A stretch of DNA of 64,000 bases from NCBI GenBank assembly GCA_003415625.1, contig PYIU01000010.1, positions 310,001-374,000 on the forward strand, written 5' to 3'. Under the pieces are notes generated by a model. The model had not been told where the DNA came from, did no database searches, and saw only the letters and a list, made by a program, of their open reading frames with translations. Position numbers and translations under genes: made by a program. The stretch is from Aquanectria penicillioides. Taxonomy: Eukaryota; Ascomycota; Sordariomycetes; Hypocreales; Nectriaceae. Of this stretch, positions 22,561 through 35,559 are shown in pieces; within the stretch, counting starts at the first letter, position 1; every line of letters starts with the position of its first letter.

Positions 22561-24010
22561 TTGCATGGAAACCATTTGAAGCATTCCCGGCTTTTCGTTT
22601 TCATGTCTGTTGGAGGTCTCCTTGCTTGCATAATCGGAGGTCCTCTCAGCGACCGCTTCGGCCGCAAGATGATGTGCTCTCTTGGAGCTGCAATCGTCGC
22701 TGTCTCAGCTCTCCTTCAAAAGTTCTCCCCCAACTTCCAGATGTTCACCGGCGACAAGTTGCTTCTGGGATTTGGTGTTTGTTTCCAGCAGATTGTCGCA
22801 CCCGGTTCTAGTTCCGGAGCTTGCACACCCGACAAGCCGTGTGTTTATTTTGTCCTTTTGCAACGTCAAAATATTTGTCGGCTCAATCATCGGGTCTTAG
22901 ATCACCTTGGCACGTATAGGTTGGATTCACAGCGGTCTTGGAAAATTCCTTGCGTTCTTCAAGTCGCCTTACCGTCTTATCAGACCATCATGGTGTGGTT
23001 TTGTCCTGGAAGCCCGAGATGGTTAGCCTCAAAGGGCAAAGTTCAGGAAGCAAGAGACATTCTCCTCAAATATCACAGCCTGAAAGGCGAAGGGGACGCC
23101 GTGGTCAGGGTCGAGATGGAAGACATCGTCGAGGGCATCTAAGCAGCCCAAACTCGGATCAAAGTCGACACTCCCGGCGTCAAGAGCATCTTCGCGTCCA
23201 AAGGCAATCGCCATCGTCTTTGGATCTTCTTCAGGACCGCCGTAGGATCTCAATGTGGAGGCGGGACTTTTATTGCATCGTATCTTCCCCAGATTCTTGA
23301 CCAAATTGGCATGCGATCCTCGGAACAAAAAACATTGATCAATGCTATAATGAGCATTTGCAACTACGTCACAGCTCTACTGGGTCTGGTGATTATTCCT
23401 CGCATCGCTCGTCGTTACGTTCCTATAGTCTACTCTCAGTATGACTATTGCTTTTATTATTTGGACCGCCCTCGCAGCATCGTATCTCAAGGAGCAGAAG
23501 GAAGCTTACGGGGTCGGGGTCTTGACCACGATGTTCATTTCAAATCTTTTTCAGGCGATATGCTGGATTCCACTCGTCATTACGCACCCACTCGAAACAC
23601 TTACACAACAAAACAGAGAGGTCAGTTCTTTGCATTCATAGTCTTCACGGTCAACGGTTCGTCATTTGGTGGGCAGTACATGAACCCTGTCGGTTTAGAA
23701 ACTCTCTCTTGGGGTTGGTACACTATCTAGATTGTTTTCAATTCTGCTTCATCGTCATTATCTACATTACTTGGGCGGGGACATATAGCTATGCAGTGAA
23801 AGAAGTAGCGGTGATTTTTGATGGAGATGAAGGGTTTAAAGCTGCTCAAGCGACAGCTGGCCATGTCCTCGACAAAAAGAGCAGGGAAATCGAGGAAGGC
23901 CCTGGCAAGAAGTCGCGGCGTGCAGTTTTGAGGAGGGATGGAATTTCGATCTTTATCCTCATTCATTTCTGCTTTTCAACAGCCCAATATGCATTGGGGG
24001 TGGAAATGTG
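22561..24010 (+). pseudogene. sugar-porter-type MFS transporter relic
   Basis: Pieces of one transporter lie in order but in several frames: GGPLSDRFGRKMM (the loop 2-3 signature), SPRWLASKGKVQEARDILL (central loop), GQFFAFIVFTVNGSSFG, YMNPVGLETLSWGWY and KEVAVIFDGDEG near the C-terminus. This order matches lactose-permease-like fungal sugar porters. Frame changes occur around 22.8, 23.15, 23.45 and 23.7 kb, with in-frame stops, and the first helices are missing. Short introns may explain some frame changes but not all. Not functional as it stands. Confidence 0.75.
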
Positions 24011-24192
24011 AGCATCCAGTCTGTCAATGGTGTACCCCAGACTATATGGGTATTTTTGACGTAATATACATACCGGGTATAAACAGAATTCTGAATATCG
24101 GCGCAAGAAGGCTTTGGATGCGCAACACCAACTTACAGTATTACTGAGGTAGGTTCAATGCCATTATTAAGATTGAGTAGCTAATAATCGAT

Positions 24193-27100
24193 TTAACCAT
24201 TGGGTTGAGTTGCACCAGAAGTAAAGAGTTCGCCAAAGTCAATATCTCCCCATTCATCGTCCACAGTAGGTTCATACTGGCCTGGGCCAGGGAGGGATTG
24301 GGGAAAGGTAGGAGGAAAGCTTCCGAAATCAAAATCTCGGCTATTCATAGCCTGGGATTCAAATACAAGGTTATTTTCCTCCAATTGGGGAGGATTGCTT
24401 GCGGTCGATTCAGCAATGGGAGTTGGGTTCCGTGGCAAAATAGGCCTGTGAGGGGTATAGTCAGTCGAGTCTAGCCGCCGCCTAGTAACTCGTTCACCAT
24501 GGGTTGATGATGAACTGGACGTGAATCGAGATTCACTAGGTTGTGTCTGGCTCCCCAACACCACTCCACTGTCCGCAAAAGATCCAGGGGTCCCGAGCTG
24601 CGTTGGTTGACTTCTCCTGGAGATTGGCGAGGCTGGTCGCATTGTTGGCAACCAACTTTGGATTAAATCGTTGAGGCCTTGGCGAATTGCTTCCTGTTGC
24701 CCCAAAGTGATCTCTTCATTCGAGAATGACGTTATTCCGCTGGCATGGATTCTTTCAAAAATCGCAGATGCAACGTGCCTTTGGGCGAATTCCATAAACC
24801 GACACATGTCCTCAGATAGGCCCGCTGGCTTGTAAGGCGAATCTGGCCGCGGTTCATGAGGAAATACGACCCCCCAGATAATAAACCACCTTTCTGCTTC
24901 TGAGTGATTTGAATCGGACTTTTTGGACAGTTCCCGTTGCTGTTGATTGGATATACCCTCTAGTTTCGAGGTTTCACTACGTTTGCAAGGTTCGTCGGTA
25001 AGGTGGGTGTCATAACGCTCAGCGGTTTGGAATACGACCAAGCAGCGGTCGCAATAGAATTTGGGTGTATGTTTCCGGGATAGATGCTGCTTGACGTGTT
25101 TGATCTTTGAAAGCTTGAAATCGAAACACTTTCTGTACTTTTTGGGATCGAGCTTCCAGAATGGACAAGCTAGAAGCTGGTCATCTGGCTCGCATTCCTC
25201 CTTTCTTGCCATCTTCGAAGGTGGTCGATTTGGGTCATCATCGTTTCCACTCTCTTTATTAGGACCATCTTCGCCTCGGCCTCTCTTTAGACACCTTGTG
25301 TTGTTATTTCTTTGGGATGCCGTACCAGAGTCACTGTTCGTTGGTGCCGATCCTGTACTGCTCGTACGGCGGGAATCACCATCAGATGGTGCAGCTGTGA
25401 GATGCGTCGTGCTTGTTTTTTGAGAATTATAGGCAGTTGTGGACTGGCGCACGTTGCCCCGATATTCCGAAAGTAGAATAGATGTAACAGATTCGATAAT
25501 GGAGGCCAACTGCGGTCCAGGATTCCATGGCTCCGTGTCTGGGTCATTGGACTCGTCCGACATTGAAAGCATGTCGTCATCAATAGAATCAGACAAGTCT
25601 GGACCTTCTGGATTCGACACTGACTGTGGGGTCGGGGATTCCGGAAGGTCTATTGATTTGGGATAATTCTCAATAACAGCTGTTTCATTGCCGTCACCCT
25701 CCTTGATTGGGCAGTCTTCAATAATGTGGCGATATTGTTGGAGTTTGGCCAGGTCAATATCGCAGCCCGCCTCAGTACCTTGCTCTGACAAAGCACGAAG
25801 GGTACAGGAACAATTTGCTTGCGGTGAACAAGTAATGTGCCAGACCATGGCCCAATCAGCTTTCTTGACTAAGCCGAGTGTGTAGCCAGATCCTCGGAGG
25901 TAGAGCCGTTGCGTATCAGACTCGAGTCGACTAGCATTGCCAGAAAGACCAAGAAGCAGTTTTCCAGGGAGTTCAAGACCTAGATATGGCTGTGGGCGCC
26001 GAGACGTAGGGAACCCTCGCACAACAATTGGCTGCGCTAGATTGCCCTCGAGTTGCTTCCTTAGAATGAGTGGCCCTGCTTGCAGATAATTCTTGACCCC
26101 AATGGCCCAGTTTCGATGACAAGGCAAGTCCTTCCAAAGTGTGCCGAAGAGGATCTTTTCATCCCCTTTGAGTGGACCCTGGTAGTGCCGAGAGACGTAT
26201 AAGCCAAGGGAATTAGACGCCGTTTGGCCCGGACGCGTCTGGATTGGAATAAGGTACGGCGTGGCGTGAACAACATAACCTGGACACCAAGGTTGAAGAG
26301 CAGCGGCGAGCCAAGTCAGTTGCTCTCCGCATTCCGCAATAGAGTGAGAAGTTCCAGTGGCATGAACTATCAATGCGGTTCCGCTGATGGCGACGTGGAT
26401 CTGGGTCTTGTCCAATTGCGTAACTAAACGGCTTGTTAGGAATTGGTTGAATCGAGGAAGGTAGGGATATTACCAGAAAAAGTGTTACTCTGTCCACCAT
26501 CAACCGCCTTTTGGATTGCGAGGAGAATATCCGGTTCCCCTCCCAAGGTCCATGTTTGATTAAGATACTGTCTCACTGTGGTTGCTTGGACCTGATCATC
26601 AGAAGACGCGGTCAGAACAACAAAGTCAGATATTGGCGTTTCAACCCGAGACTTTCGCTCTTCTTTGATACGCTGAGATATCGGATTCCATGAAAGCAAG
26701 AATGTGACCCCGAAGGATGTAGGGTCTCTCCGTTTGCTAATACTACCAGATGGGAGAGTTCTTAGGATTCGCTGCTGAACATCCTCAATCATGGTTCGGG
26801 GTTGCAAAGTATCCCAATGAAACATAGACTGCTTGGAGAGAGTTTTGATGAGCCAGTCATATGCCACGTTGGAGAATATGGTCTTGCTGTACACCAATAT
26901 TTCGGCGTCATCGAAATTGTCCTGTTCCTCGTCCTCTTCTATATCTTCAACTCCTTCAAAGCGATCGGTTGGGTCAGGCCTTGGCGTCTCAGCGATCGAT
27001 CTTTTGTTCCATAGTGCCATCTTGTCATTGAGGGACATGGAATCCAAAGATTTCTGCTTAGTTTCATCTTCATCTTCGTCGGCAAAATCAAACATTCCAT

Positions 27101-30100
27101 GTAGCTGCTGGCATATTTGTCTATGTGGATTAGACACTAAGCTTCGAATTAATCCCAATTGTCAACTCACTTGTGATGGCGATAGATAAAATGCATCATC
27201 CGCCGATTCATCTCAGTCGATGGGCTAGTGCCAAGCCTCACTGCGAATGCCTTGACCAGAGTTGGAAGAACATGGAGGTTAGGAGCCCAGTTATCAGGAC
27301 AATTATTGTTTCCAATTTTAGAATAGATGTCTCTGCAAACTTCCAATATGGATTGGCGCGCAATTCCAGGCATGACAGACGTTGCTGCTGAGATTATGGT
27401 CTCTCGGTCATCTTCCTGGGGGGTGCTGAAGTCGTGGTACTGGACTCTTCCCTGTTTCTGATTTTCCAATTCTTTTCAATGAGTTCTAGATTTGGTGCAG
27501 ATGCGTACCCGGAATCTGTGAATGGCACGTCTGCTATCATGAGCGAGGGAGTTGGCGACTTCGTAGCCCTAGTTCCTAGGTTACTTTGCAGCCCTTTGTT
27601 TATTGAGCCTGTTTGCGACTCTACACCGGGCCTCGATCTCGGTAGCCTGGTAGGAATCAGTGTATTCGTAGCTGAAGTGTGCTCACGGTGAGGTTTCAAT
27701 CTGGTATTATCAGAGCCTTCATCTACTGTTAGATCGATCACATTGCTCCTCTTGGACCTGCAAAGTGATGGATAAATTAATACTGCACTCGAAACATGTG
27801 AGAGGGGACTAACGGAGAATCGAAAGACGGGACAGGTGGCAACACTGGTACCGTATTGATCAAAGCCTTTCTGCCGGGTTGCCAAGATTCATTGGATGTT
27901 CTCTTTTGATCAGTAGGGATGGTGAACTGAGGCGCTTTGTGCCACGACGAAGAGCCTGCCACTTCAAAAACTCGACGCTCTTTGGTGGTGTCGGCTGTAG
28001 GGTCGTAGAAGCCGCGCGAGGCAGGTTTTTCGCGCGTCTGGTGGGCGTCGGGCATGGACAGAGGATAGTAGTCGGCTGGGGGATGTAGCGGTGATGCGGA
28101 TAGGGGAGCAACAGCACTGGATTGATGCTGTATAGACTCGGCAGGGCTGGACTTGTATGAGCTCTCGTCTCGACGTCTGGCAGCCGTGGCCTCGTTGGGA
28201 AGTGTTGCCAAAACCCTGGCGGCAGTCTCGACATCAAAGATTCCGTCACTGCTAGTATTCATTTGCTCCAAAGTTGAAGTATCAATGGCCATGGCAGACT
28301 CGGGGGCGCTGTTCTTGTAGGAGCTGTCGTCTCCACGTATAGCAGCTGTATCCTTTCGGTGAAGGTCTGCCACAAGCATGGCGGCAGCCTCAATATCAAA
28401 GATCCCGTCACTACTAGCATTCATTTGTTCCAAAGTCGAATAATCGATGAAGACGTTAGAATCGACAGGGCTGGTAACCGCGTGGTTTTCTGGGCTGGGG
28501 CTTTTTTTAGCCAGAGCTGGAATTTGGGGTAGATTGAATTTTGACGAGTCCGTTGACGGACCCTGGTAGATAGCAGAGCTCGCACCACCTCGAATACCAT
28601 CAGCTGTTGGCTTAGAGTCGCTATGATCGAGTCAGCTGGATACATATTCAACCTTTTAGCATATTCCTACTGGGCAATGTAACTCCCCAGATCGTCTTCG
28701 GGGCCATATTCTAATCGGTGGAGGCGCTTCAGGTGAGAGCGAAAGTTATCTACCCTCGTCCAGAGCCTTACTGGACGCCTCGTGGCACATTGGCCGTGAT
28801 TACAAACATACTTGAGTCCAGGTGCTGGCTGAGACCAGTGAACACTTCTCTTGTGTCGTTCAAGGTCATTTTTGGTGGAAAATCCAGTTTTCCGAGAGCA
28901 GCCTGCGATATCACAATGGAAACGTTTGAGGTGCCTGTTTCGGTGCTTTCTGCGGTTCTGTTAGACTGAAATCTTACGTCGTGCGCACAGTGTCCTAACT
29001 CACTGCACCTGCGAGAGTGATTCGAGCCACATATCACAATCTGGGCAATAATATGTCCCGTCCTGTTGGTCAAGACTGTTGCCGCCGGTGTGGGAGGGGT
29101 CTGTTACCGCACGTGGTCGGGAGCGCGGGCGAGCTAGAAACTGTGAGATGTGATGATATGCTAAAGACTGATTGAATGCATACCATTGCCATTGGGGGTC
29201 AAAAGATCATTAAGATTGTGTGTGCCCGGCTTGGCCCTGTCAACCTGCCCAAGTTCACACTCGCTTGGATCAGGCTCGATGGTGATTGCAGGACTACGGT
29301 AATATCCAGAATCATCAGGTCCCATAATAATCGGATTCAGTTGAGACGCGGGATCGTACCCTTGGTTATCAGTTGAATTAGGGAGTAAATATGATTGAGG
29401 AAGATGAAACCTCCCAAGGGGGGTTGGGTCAGAACTTTGTTCAGTATCGACGCCGAGACTGCTACCGTATCCAGAGTCTTGTACAGAATCAATTACTGAA
29501 CCAGCTGGTAGGCCGCGAGTCCTGTAATTCTGGAATGTCGGCCAGCTGTTGAATTGCCAAGGGCTTTCATCCGTTTCGTAAAACCGACTCAGGTTCCATA
29601 GCAGTGGCTTGGCTTGTTCTTGCCGAGAGCTTGAGGTAGCAACACCATATTGCTTAGTCCCATCCTGATTCAACCCAGCATGAGACATGGTCTGGGTATT
29701 AGAGGCCATGCCCTGAGGTATCCAAGGACTGTCGTTGGCGCTATCAAACCCAGACACGCCCCATGGGATCGTCTTGGCTTGGCTATGTTCAGATCCTGAA
29801 GCGACAACATCATGCTCCAGCCCGGCTTGAGATTCGGTAGGAGTGTCAGAAAAGAATCCCTTGGGAACCCAAGGACTTTCATTGTTTAGATTATAAAACC
29901 GGCTCAAGTCCCATGGGTACGGCTTGGCTTGATTTAGTTTAGAGTCTGAGGTATTCAACTTGGGTTGGGATTGGGTCTGGGCAGTAGAACTGATGCCCTT
30001 TGGAATCCAAAGATCGTCATTTGGATCATAAAAACTCCTCAAGGGAGAAGGTATATCCTGGCTCCCCTGAAAAGTCGAATCCGAAGCATAACGTTGCCCT

Positions 30101-30210
30101 GGTTCACCAATGCTGGTCTGGGCTCGGACGTCGACAGGGTAAACTATGCCCCCAGAGTTGTGGGGATTCGCCCTTGCAGGTGGTGGATGATCATCGTTGG
30201 GGTCTTCCAT
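24193..30210 (-). CDS. very large C2H2 zinc-finger protein with internal repeats (frame break at 27,418)
   Basis: Seven exons join cleanly: 30210-29184, 29133-29004, 28949-28671, 28620-27814, 27757-27171, 27120-26474, 26423-24193, about 1,902 residues if one base is added at the G6 run at 27418-27423 (C6 in the message). Order: a Trp-rich repeat region (58-219), C2H2-like fingers (YYCPDCD, FHCDIAGCSRKTGFSTKND with HKRSVH), a 54-residue duplication, PFTDSGYAS, an acidic DEDEDET stretch, then CPFWKLDPKKYRKC and FYCDRCLVVFQ with paired His. The last finger set is common in uncharacterised fungal proteins. Probably nuclear; function unknown. The first ATG in frame is 30210, but a GTGAGC just upstream could be a donor from an earlier exon. 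Confidence 0.75.
27418..27423 (-). other. frame break at a C6/G6 run
   Basis: The exon upstream ends its frame 8 codons later at a stop (27394), while the downstream frame begins with EDDRETIISAATS. A seventh base in this run would join them; no acceptable intron is visible. Confidence 0.65.
28134..28445 (-). repeat. tandem duplication of a 54-residue unit
   Basis: Two copies (28445-28296 and 28283-28134) of a unit beginning D-x-STLEQMN-x-SSDGIFD and ending with SSYK and ES, separated by four residues. About two thirds of positions are identical, so the duplication is moderately old. Confidence 0.85.
29554..30039 (-). repeat. degenerate Trp-containing repeats, three and a half copies
   Basis: Units of 45, 50 and 55 residues plus a partial one, each with a W-[IV]-P-[KQ]-G core or its remnant (W68, W114, W163, W218) and a closing QAK..PW. 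Cores read DLWIPKG, SPWVPKG, SPWIPQG and SPWQFNS. Confidence 0.8.
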
Positions 30211-32982
30211 GATATTGCTCACCGGTGGCTCGAGTCAACCTGGGCGGATTGTCCAACCTGGGATGTGTGGCTGAGAATGGGCTCGGAGCCGATTTCGGCG
30301 CTCCACGGCGATAATTTGGGCTTATGCTAGGGGATAACAACGGTGTGGCTTCCGAGACAGCATTCTTCGTTCCTAACAAGGATTCGGACCGGGAGAAACG
30401 CGTCCAACAGCGTTTCTGTGAAGTCGGAAGAGCTGACGATCGCCCACATTGGAAATCAGGCTGAGCAAAGGCTGAGCACAAGCTGGACTTGGTCACGATG
30501 GTGCCTTTGTGTATGATTGGCCAGCCCAAGACCCATGTCTCCTTGCACAACCCCAACCAATCACAGGCAAAGGCACCGTTGTGGCAGTAGATGGTGCTTG
30601 AGGATTGAGGCATACCACTGTGTGTTTGGTGCCACAACGCCATGTTCCTTGTGCCGTATCTCTAGTTAATTGTATTTGAGTCTTCACGTTAACTGTGCTA
30701 ATGGTCGTTGGCTGAGCGAGATGTGCCTTGGATTGAAGTATAATATGCCACCCAGAAACGCACTTGAACTTGAGGCATGGGATAACATCACAGGCTCATT
30801 CTCAAGTCAGCAATTCGCTTGTTACGGCAAAGCAAAACCAACTCCCTCGCGGGCTCGCTCCACTTAAGCAACCATAATCACCATGTTTACAATTTCAAAC
30901 TCATCCAAGACTAACAATGCTGCACCCGCGTAAGCACAAGCTCCAACTAGAAGGAGTTGTAATCATAAGCTGACTGATGGTGAAATAAATAGGCCGAAAA
31001 AGGCAGCATGCGCTGTTATGCTCGATCGCTACTTGCAGAGCCCTCCGACAATCACTGAAAAATTGGCACTCCTCCAGTTGCCTACACTACCGAAAACCGA
31101 ATCCGCCGTGAAGGCTGCCGCAACACGAAAAGATAGACAGGAATAAGGTCCTAAACTGGGGGAAATAGGGATTGAGGCGCTAGGATATGTTGAGATTATT
31201 TTCATGTGGTCGCACAACCGTACGGGAGTTCAAAAGACTTTTATACCTTCTATCTGTCGAAGAGTGCATACTACTGCGTGAAACAGAAAAAAGTACCAGG
31301 TGCCCTACAATGGGTGTTGAGATCAAACAGCCTTTCATTATGACACTATCTAAACCATACCGTAACATTGCAAGAAGTCATGGATATTAGACGATCGACT
31401 TAGCCACAAAGTCTGCGAACATTCCTGGTGACGGCCACACATGAGTTCGTATTCGCAACATGATTCCGGGAATCGCATGCAAATTCCCTATCATTGCAGC
31501 GACTAACTGCTATATTTACAGAGCCTCCCCACTGTATTTATGGTTAGGTGAATATCACTTACAACCCCAATTTACACCAAAATACTCCATGTTCAAAGCA
31601 TTTTTGCATGACCTCCGGATATAACCAAAACTATAAAACGATGCTGCTACAGCAAATAGTTCAAGTTCGGATTAGTATTTTGCTGAAGTTGTTTCCCCCA
31701 ATCCATCATCTCTATCCAGACGTAGGCCGAGCGCTACTGGCCAATCGAGTGAAATAATTCCCAGATTAAGGTGTGACCAATTGCATATATTTGCAGCCAT
31801 GCATCGTAGAATTTCCTTCTTCTTTTCCAAGCCGGCAGCATCCCACCAATCTCCTCGGCCCACAGCGTTGGATCAGCATCTTGCTCGTTAAAACTCCAGG
31901 CTGCCGGGTTTCTCCTCGCGCGCGTATATGCCAGTATGATAGAAATAGTTATCAAAACTCGCAGATGGAGTCGAGGATAAAAAAACATTTGTCCAGGTCA
32001 AGATATTGCAGCCCTCAAAACGCCATTCATCCATTGACATCTCACGCCAAGCCAACCATCCAAGGCCGTTTCCATCAATGCTTGTACTCAAACAATGGCA
32101 CGAATGGAATATTTGAGAATTTGTGCAGTCGCCTCTTCCAGTCTTTCAACAACGCCCAGGCTTGAACGGGGAGCCAGTCAGCCTTGCGTCGGTCATCTAT
32201 CAAGGCGCTATGTGCCATACCTCTGCTCTCGAGTAGTTGCGCAGCCTGTTCTTTGGTTGTGCGTGGAGGGCTGGGTATTGGCGAGTAAACCTATTGACAA
32301 GAATATTGTGGCCCCAATCTAGCTCTGTACGTTAGCTTCTAGCTTGAATTCCGTCGCCGCTCTGAGAGACTTTGTCATGATCACCGCAAATAATGTTTAT
32401 TGGGCTTATAGATGATTTTTCCGTCTGTAGTGATATATATACCGTCATTAGGAACTCTAGAAATGCCAGAAATGCCAGAAACGGGCCCACAAGGATGGAA
32501 ATTGGGTTGCACCTTGCTCCACGGGAAGAGAAGCCATTGGGCTTCCAGGTCAATCTAGCAGAAGAGTGTGACACTGTGCCATCATCCAGGCATGAAAGAA
32601 GATAAACGGATAAGTCGGTGGTCGATGGGCATCAGCGCTGTTATGGGTGCAGCCGCCTCCACGATGGGACATTGGAATACCTTGCAGCCACTGGGTGCAG
32701 AGAACAACAGCTACAAAGAATAGCAGCTTTCGTTTATTGATTAATAAGTTCTAACTTGATTAGAAGCGAGGCGCATGGGAAGTTCTTCAAATGCACCAAT
32801 GATAATACTCAATCGAATTGGTGACGTGTGTCTGTGGTCAAGCATCAGGCATTCAACTTCTTTATGAGGCGTTAATCATTGTTCCCAGAAGTATTACAGT
32901 ATGACGGCGCCGGCCATGATTTTGACGATTCACACTTATTCTCAACCGAGATTCGCTTTTTCGATTTCACTCCAAGGTAATC
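30211..32982. other. gene-poor region with possible coding debris
   Basis: About 2.8 kb. Minus-strand fragments at about 31740-32280 read like protein in different frames (WREMSMDEWRFEGCNILTWT; WALLKDWKRRLHKF; AWKRRRKFYDAWLQIYAIG), perhaps one dead gene of unknown type. Near 32458 a 9-base unit, GAAATGCCA, is repeated about 2.5 times. Otherwise nothing seen. Confidence 0.35.
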
Positions 32983-33518
32983 CTAGTTCAGAAAAGCCGT
33001 GCACTCAATCTCGACCAACGCGTTGAATGGCAGTTGGTATACGGCAACACAAGTGCGACACTATAGAAAATGGTCTGTTAGGCGGCGGTCCATAACTACT
33101 TGTGTAACATTTCTGGGTGAAGCGGGTCTCACCGGCTTAATTTCGCTCATAACTAATTCATCGTAAGCCTCATTCATCGATGCAAAGTCATCCATCTTGG
33201 TCAGGAAAATGTTCATCTTGACGATGTTATTAATGCTACTGCCAGCCTCTTTCAGGATCTCAGACAAGTTTGCAAGGGCACGTCTCTGTTCGAGTTAATG
33301 GATTAGCGATCGCCAGGTCTTGGCCATCCGATTAGCACACGTTGAAATGCAAGACTTACCGTTTGTTCCTTGACTCCGCCATCAACCAAAGCGGAAGTGG
33401 TCGGGTCAAAGCCAATATTGCCAGAGCAGTAGACCAGCTCGCGAAATTTGACAGCTTGGGAGAACTGTGGAAGAGGCTTGGGCGCCTTGTCGGTGAATAC
33501 TTGTTGCAGCTGCGACAT
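32983..33518 (-). CDS. RidA/YjgF/YER057c family protein
   Basis: Three exons (33518-33360, 33285-33133, 33060-32983) give 129 residues, the usual length. Features are VYCSGNIGFDP, a KEQT..ALANLSEILKEAGSS helix, VKMNIFLTKMDDFASMNEAYDE, and at the last junction KPCRTCVAV, with the Arg equivalent to the one RidA uses to bind the carboxylate of its enamine/imine substrate, then LVEIECTAF. RidA proteins deaminate reactive 2-aminoacrylate-type intermediates or act on related ketone compounds; fungal clusters sometimes recruit paralogues. It stands alone, with a TATA-like box about 105 bases upstream. Confidence 0.9.
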
Positions 33519-35559
33519 ATTCGACTCGGATCACTTTCACGTTGGATGATAGGGGATGTGGTGTTGAAAGTTATGAATAATGAAAAACAAGATGAAGGAG
33601 AAAAGAAGAGATCACAAGTCTTTATATAATCACTCAGTGCAAGGAAATGCTGACTGGGCTTGATTCTACGTGTCCTATGGACCCAGCTTTTGTCAGGCAA
33701 GGGCAAAGGAAGGGCGCAGTTGGACATGGAAGACGGCGCTGCCGTTCACCACATTAGGCAATGCGGGGCTTCTTGAAGCTATTCTCCATTGTACCAGCGC
33801 CAAAATAGCGGCGGTCAACCCCCGGCACGACGTTATCGCAGAGGCTCATTTCTAGCCAATCCGCTCATAACTCCAGAACTAAAGTCGAATCACGGGCAGT
33901 TGATTGATTGACCTATTGTGGTGCAGGGCCGGCTATACCCGTTGATATGCGTGATCGAGCGAGTTTTGCAGCATCCGTCCTTTTGCAATCACAGCTCCCA
34001 ACACATAATGAAGGTCAGCTTCTCTCAACACCACATACGACCATACCTACCAGAAAATACGGGATCCCGTCTGCTCTCCCAGAGTCAAGCTGGTAAGGGG
34101 CGGATTAGTACTCGGGTCGGTGACGACCGGGGAATCCCCGCTGTTGTATGTTTTTGCCTCTCCTCCACGATATCCTTTTTGAACCTCCAACATTTTGTCT
34201 TCCGGTGCCTTGCCAATACTTTTCAGAGGGGAAATAAACAAGCGTTTCTTCGGCACTACATTGCTGTGGGGATGGGTAGGGCACACGTTGTAGTTTTAAA
34301 TTTATTTCACCTATTTATTGGCTGTTTAAGTAACTTAAAGGCACTGAACTCGTGTGTACCTTCTGGTATGTGCTAACGTTAATAATACCTTTCTGTGTGT
34401 CTTCGCCCTCAAGCAAGATTCCCGCTCATATCCGTGATGCTTCACCTATCATCAAGGCTGATCTAGATTTTGTTTGACAACTCATTTCCATGCGTTAGCC
34501 ATGTGCACGTCTTGACCTAGGCCGTCTCTCCAAATCAACAAAACATCGAGTCCTATATACATACGTTAGCTTCCATATGTCGCGGCCTGATCATACTAAT
34601 TTACAAATCGAGTTTGAAGGTTAGCATCGGATGCTTTGCTGCTGCATTGAACGCTGGCCAAAAACCAGCCAGCCGAAAGTATTCCCAAATTCGCTGTTTC
34701 CCAAAACACTTCTAAGCTTTTAAATACTCTCCACACGGAGTTGCCGATGGTAATGTACTAGAGCACGTGTATCTTTCGCAACGGTAGTACTCAGGCGCTC
34801 TATACGATGTCCAACTCACCATTTCCTGGTCCAATTCACCATTGATACTTTAAGTGAGGCGTGATCTAGGAAGTCTCAGTGCTTACCCATGCAGCAATGA
34901 CTTTTCAATGGCTTCATGAACATTAATCAAGAGTACGATCAGTCTCTAGGCACGCCTACATGCTTCCAAATGGTACCTCCACTAAAACGCGGCAGTCGAG
35001 GTCGCAGAAAAGGAATCATTTGCAGCCTCTTCTACAAAACTACTAGAATCTTGGAAGGAAGGGAATATGACGCCTTTGTGAATAGAACACTTTGCTATTC
35101 TTACATCCCTTTATATTATGCTAATTAATCGATATTCCGTCAGAAAATGTTAGGACTTAAACTGACTACGAATCTAGTTTTCAATTTTTCGCAGCAGGTA
35201 CAAATTTTTGAGCCTCATCAAGGTGCAGCTTATGGCTTGTCGTGGTCACCGAGAATGGTATTACTTGAGGAGCACATGGCTTCTCTCGTCTATTCAAGTC
35301 CTCCGCCATTTCCAAAACGAAATTTAATATCATAAAATAAATAAAAACGCGCTGCGCCGGTGGATATTGATTTTCAATCACACAGCTACGCTTCCTTCCC
35401 TAGAGTGCACAGGAGTACCCTCGCGGTTACATCGTACGGCCTTTGTAACCCTCATTTCAACTCGATCGACATTCTAGGTTGATGTCCGACTTGATGCCGG
35501 GGAAGATAACTTAACTAGTTAGCAGTTTGTCGTTAGTAGTAATTCCACCCATGTCTAGG
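33519..35559. other. intergenic, nothing recognised
   Basis: About 2 kb after the RidA promoter, AT-rich in the second half. No RNA gene or protein motif recognised. Confidence 0.4.
33621..33630 (-). promoter_or_regulatory. TATA-like box of the RidA gene
   Basis: ATTATATAAA on the minus strand, about 105 bases before the ATG at 33518. Confidence 0.5.

Noticed and set aside
22561..24010. Intact sugar transporter with many introns
   Set aside because: Some frame changes could be introns, but in-frame stops and missing first helices remain after trying GT..AG pairs.
32456..32486. Short GAAATGCCA repeat as a CRISPR-like array
   Set aside because: Only about 2.5 copies without spacers, in a eukaryote; simple tandem repeat.
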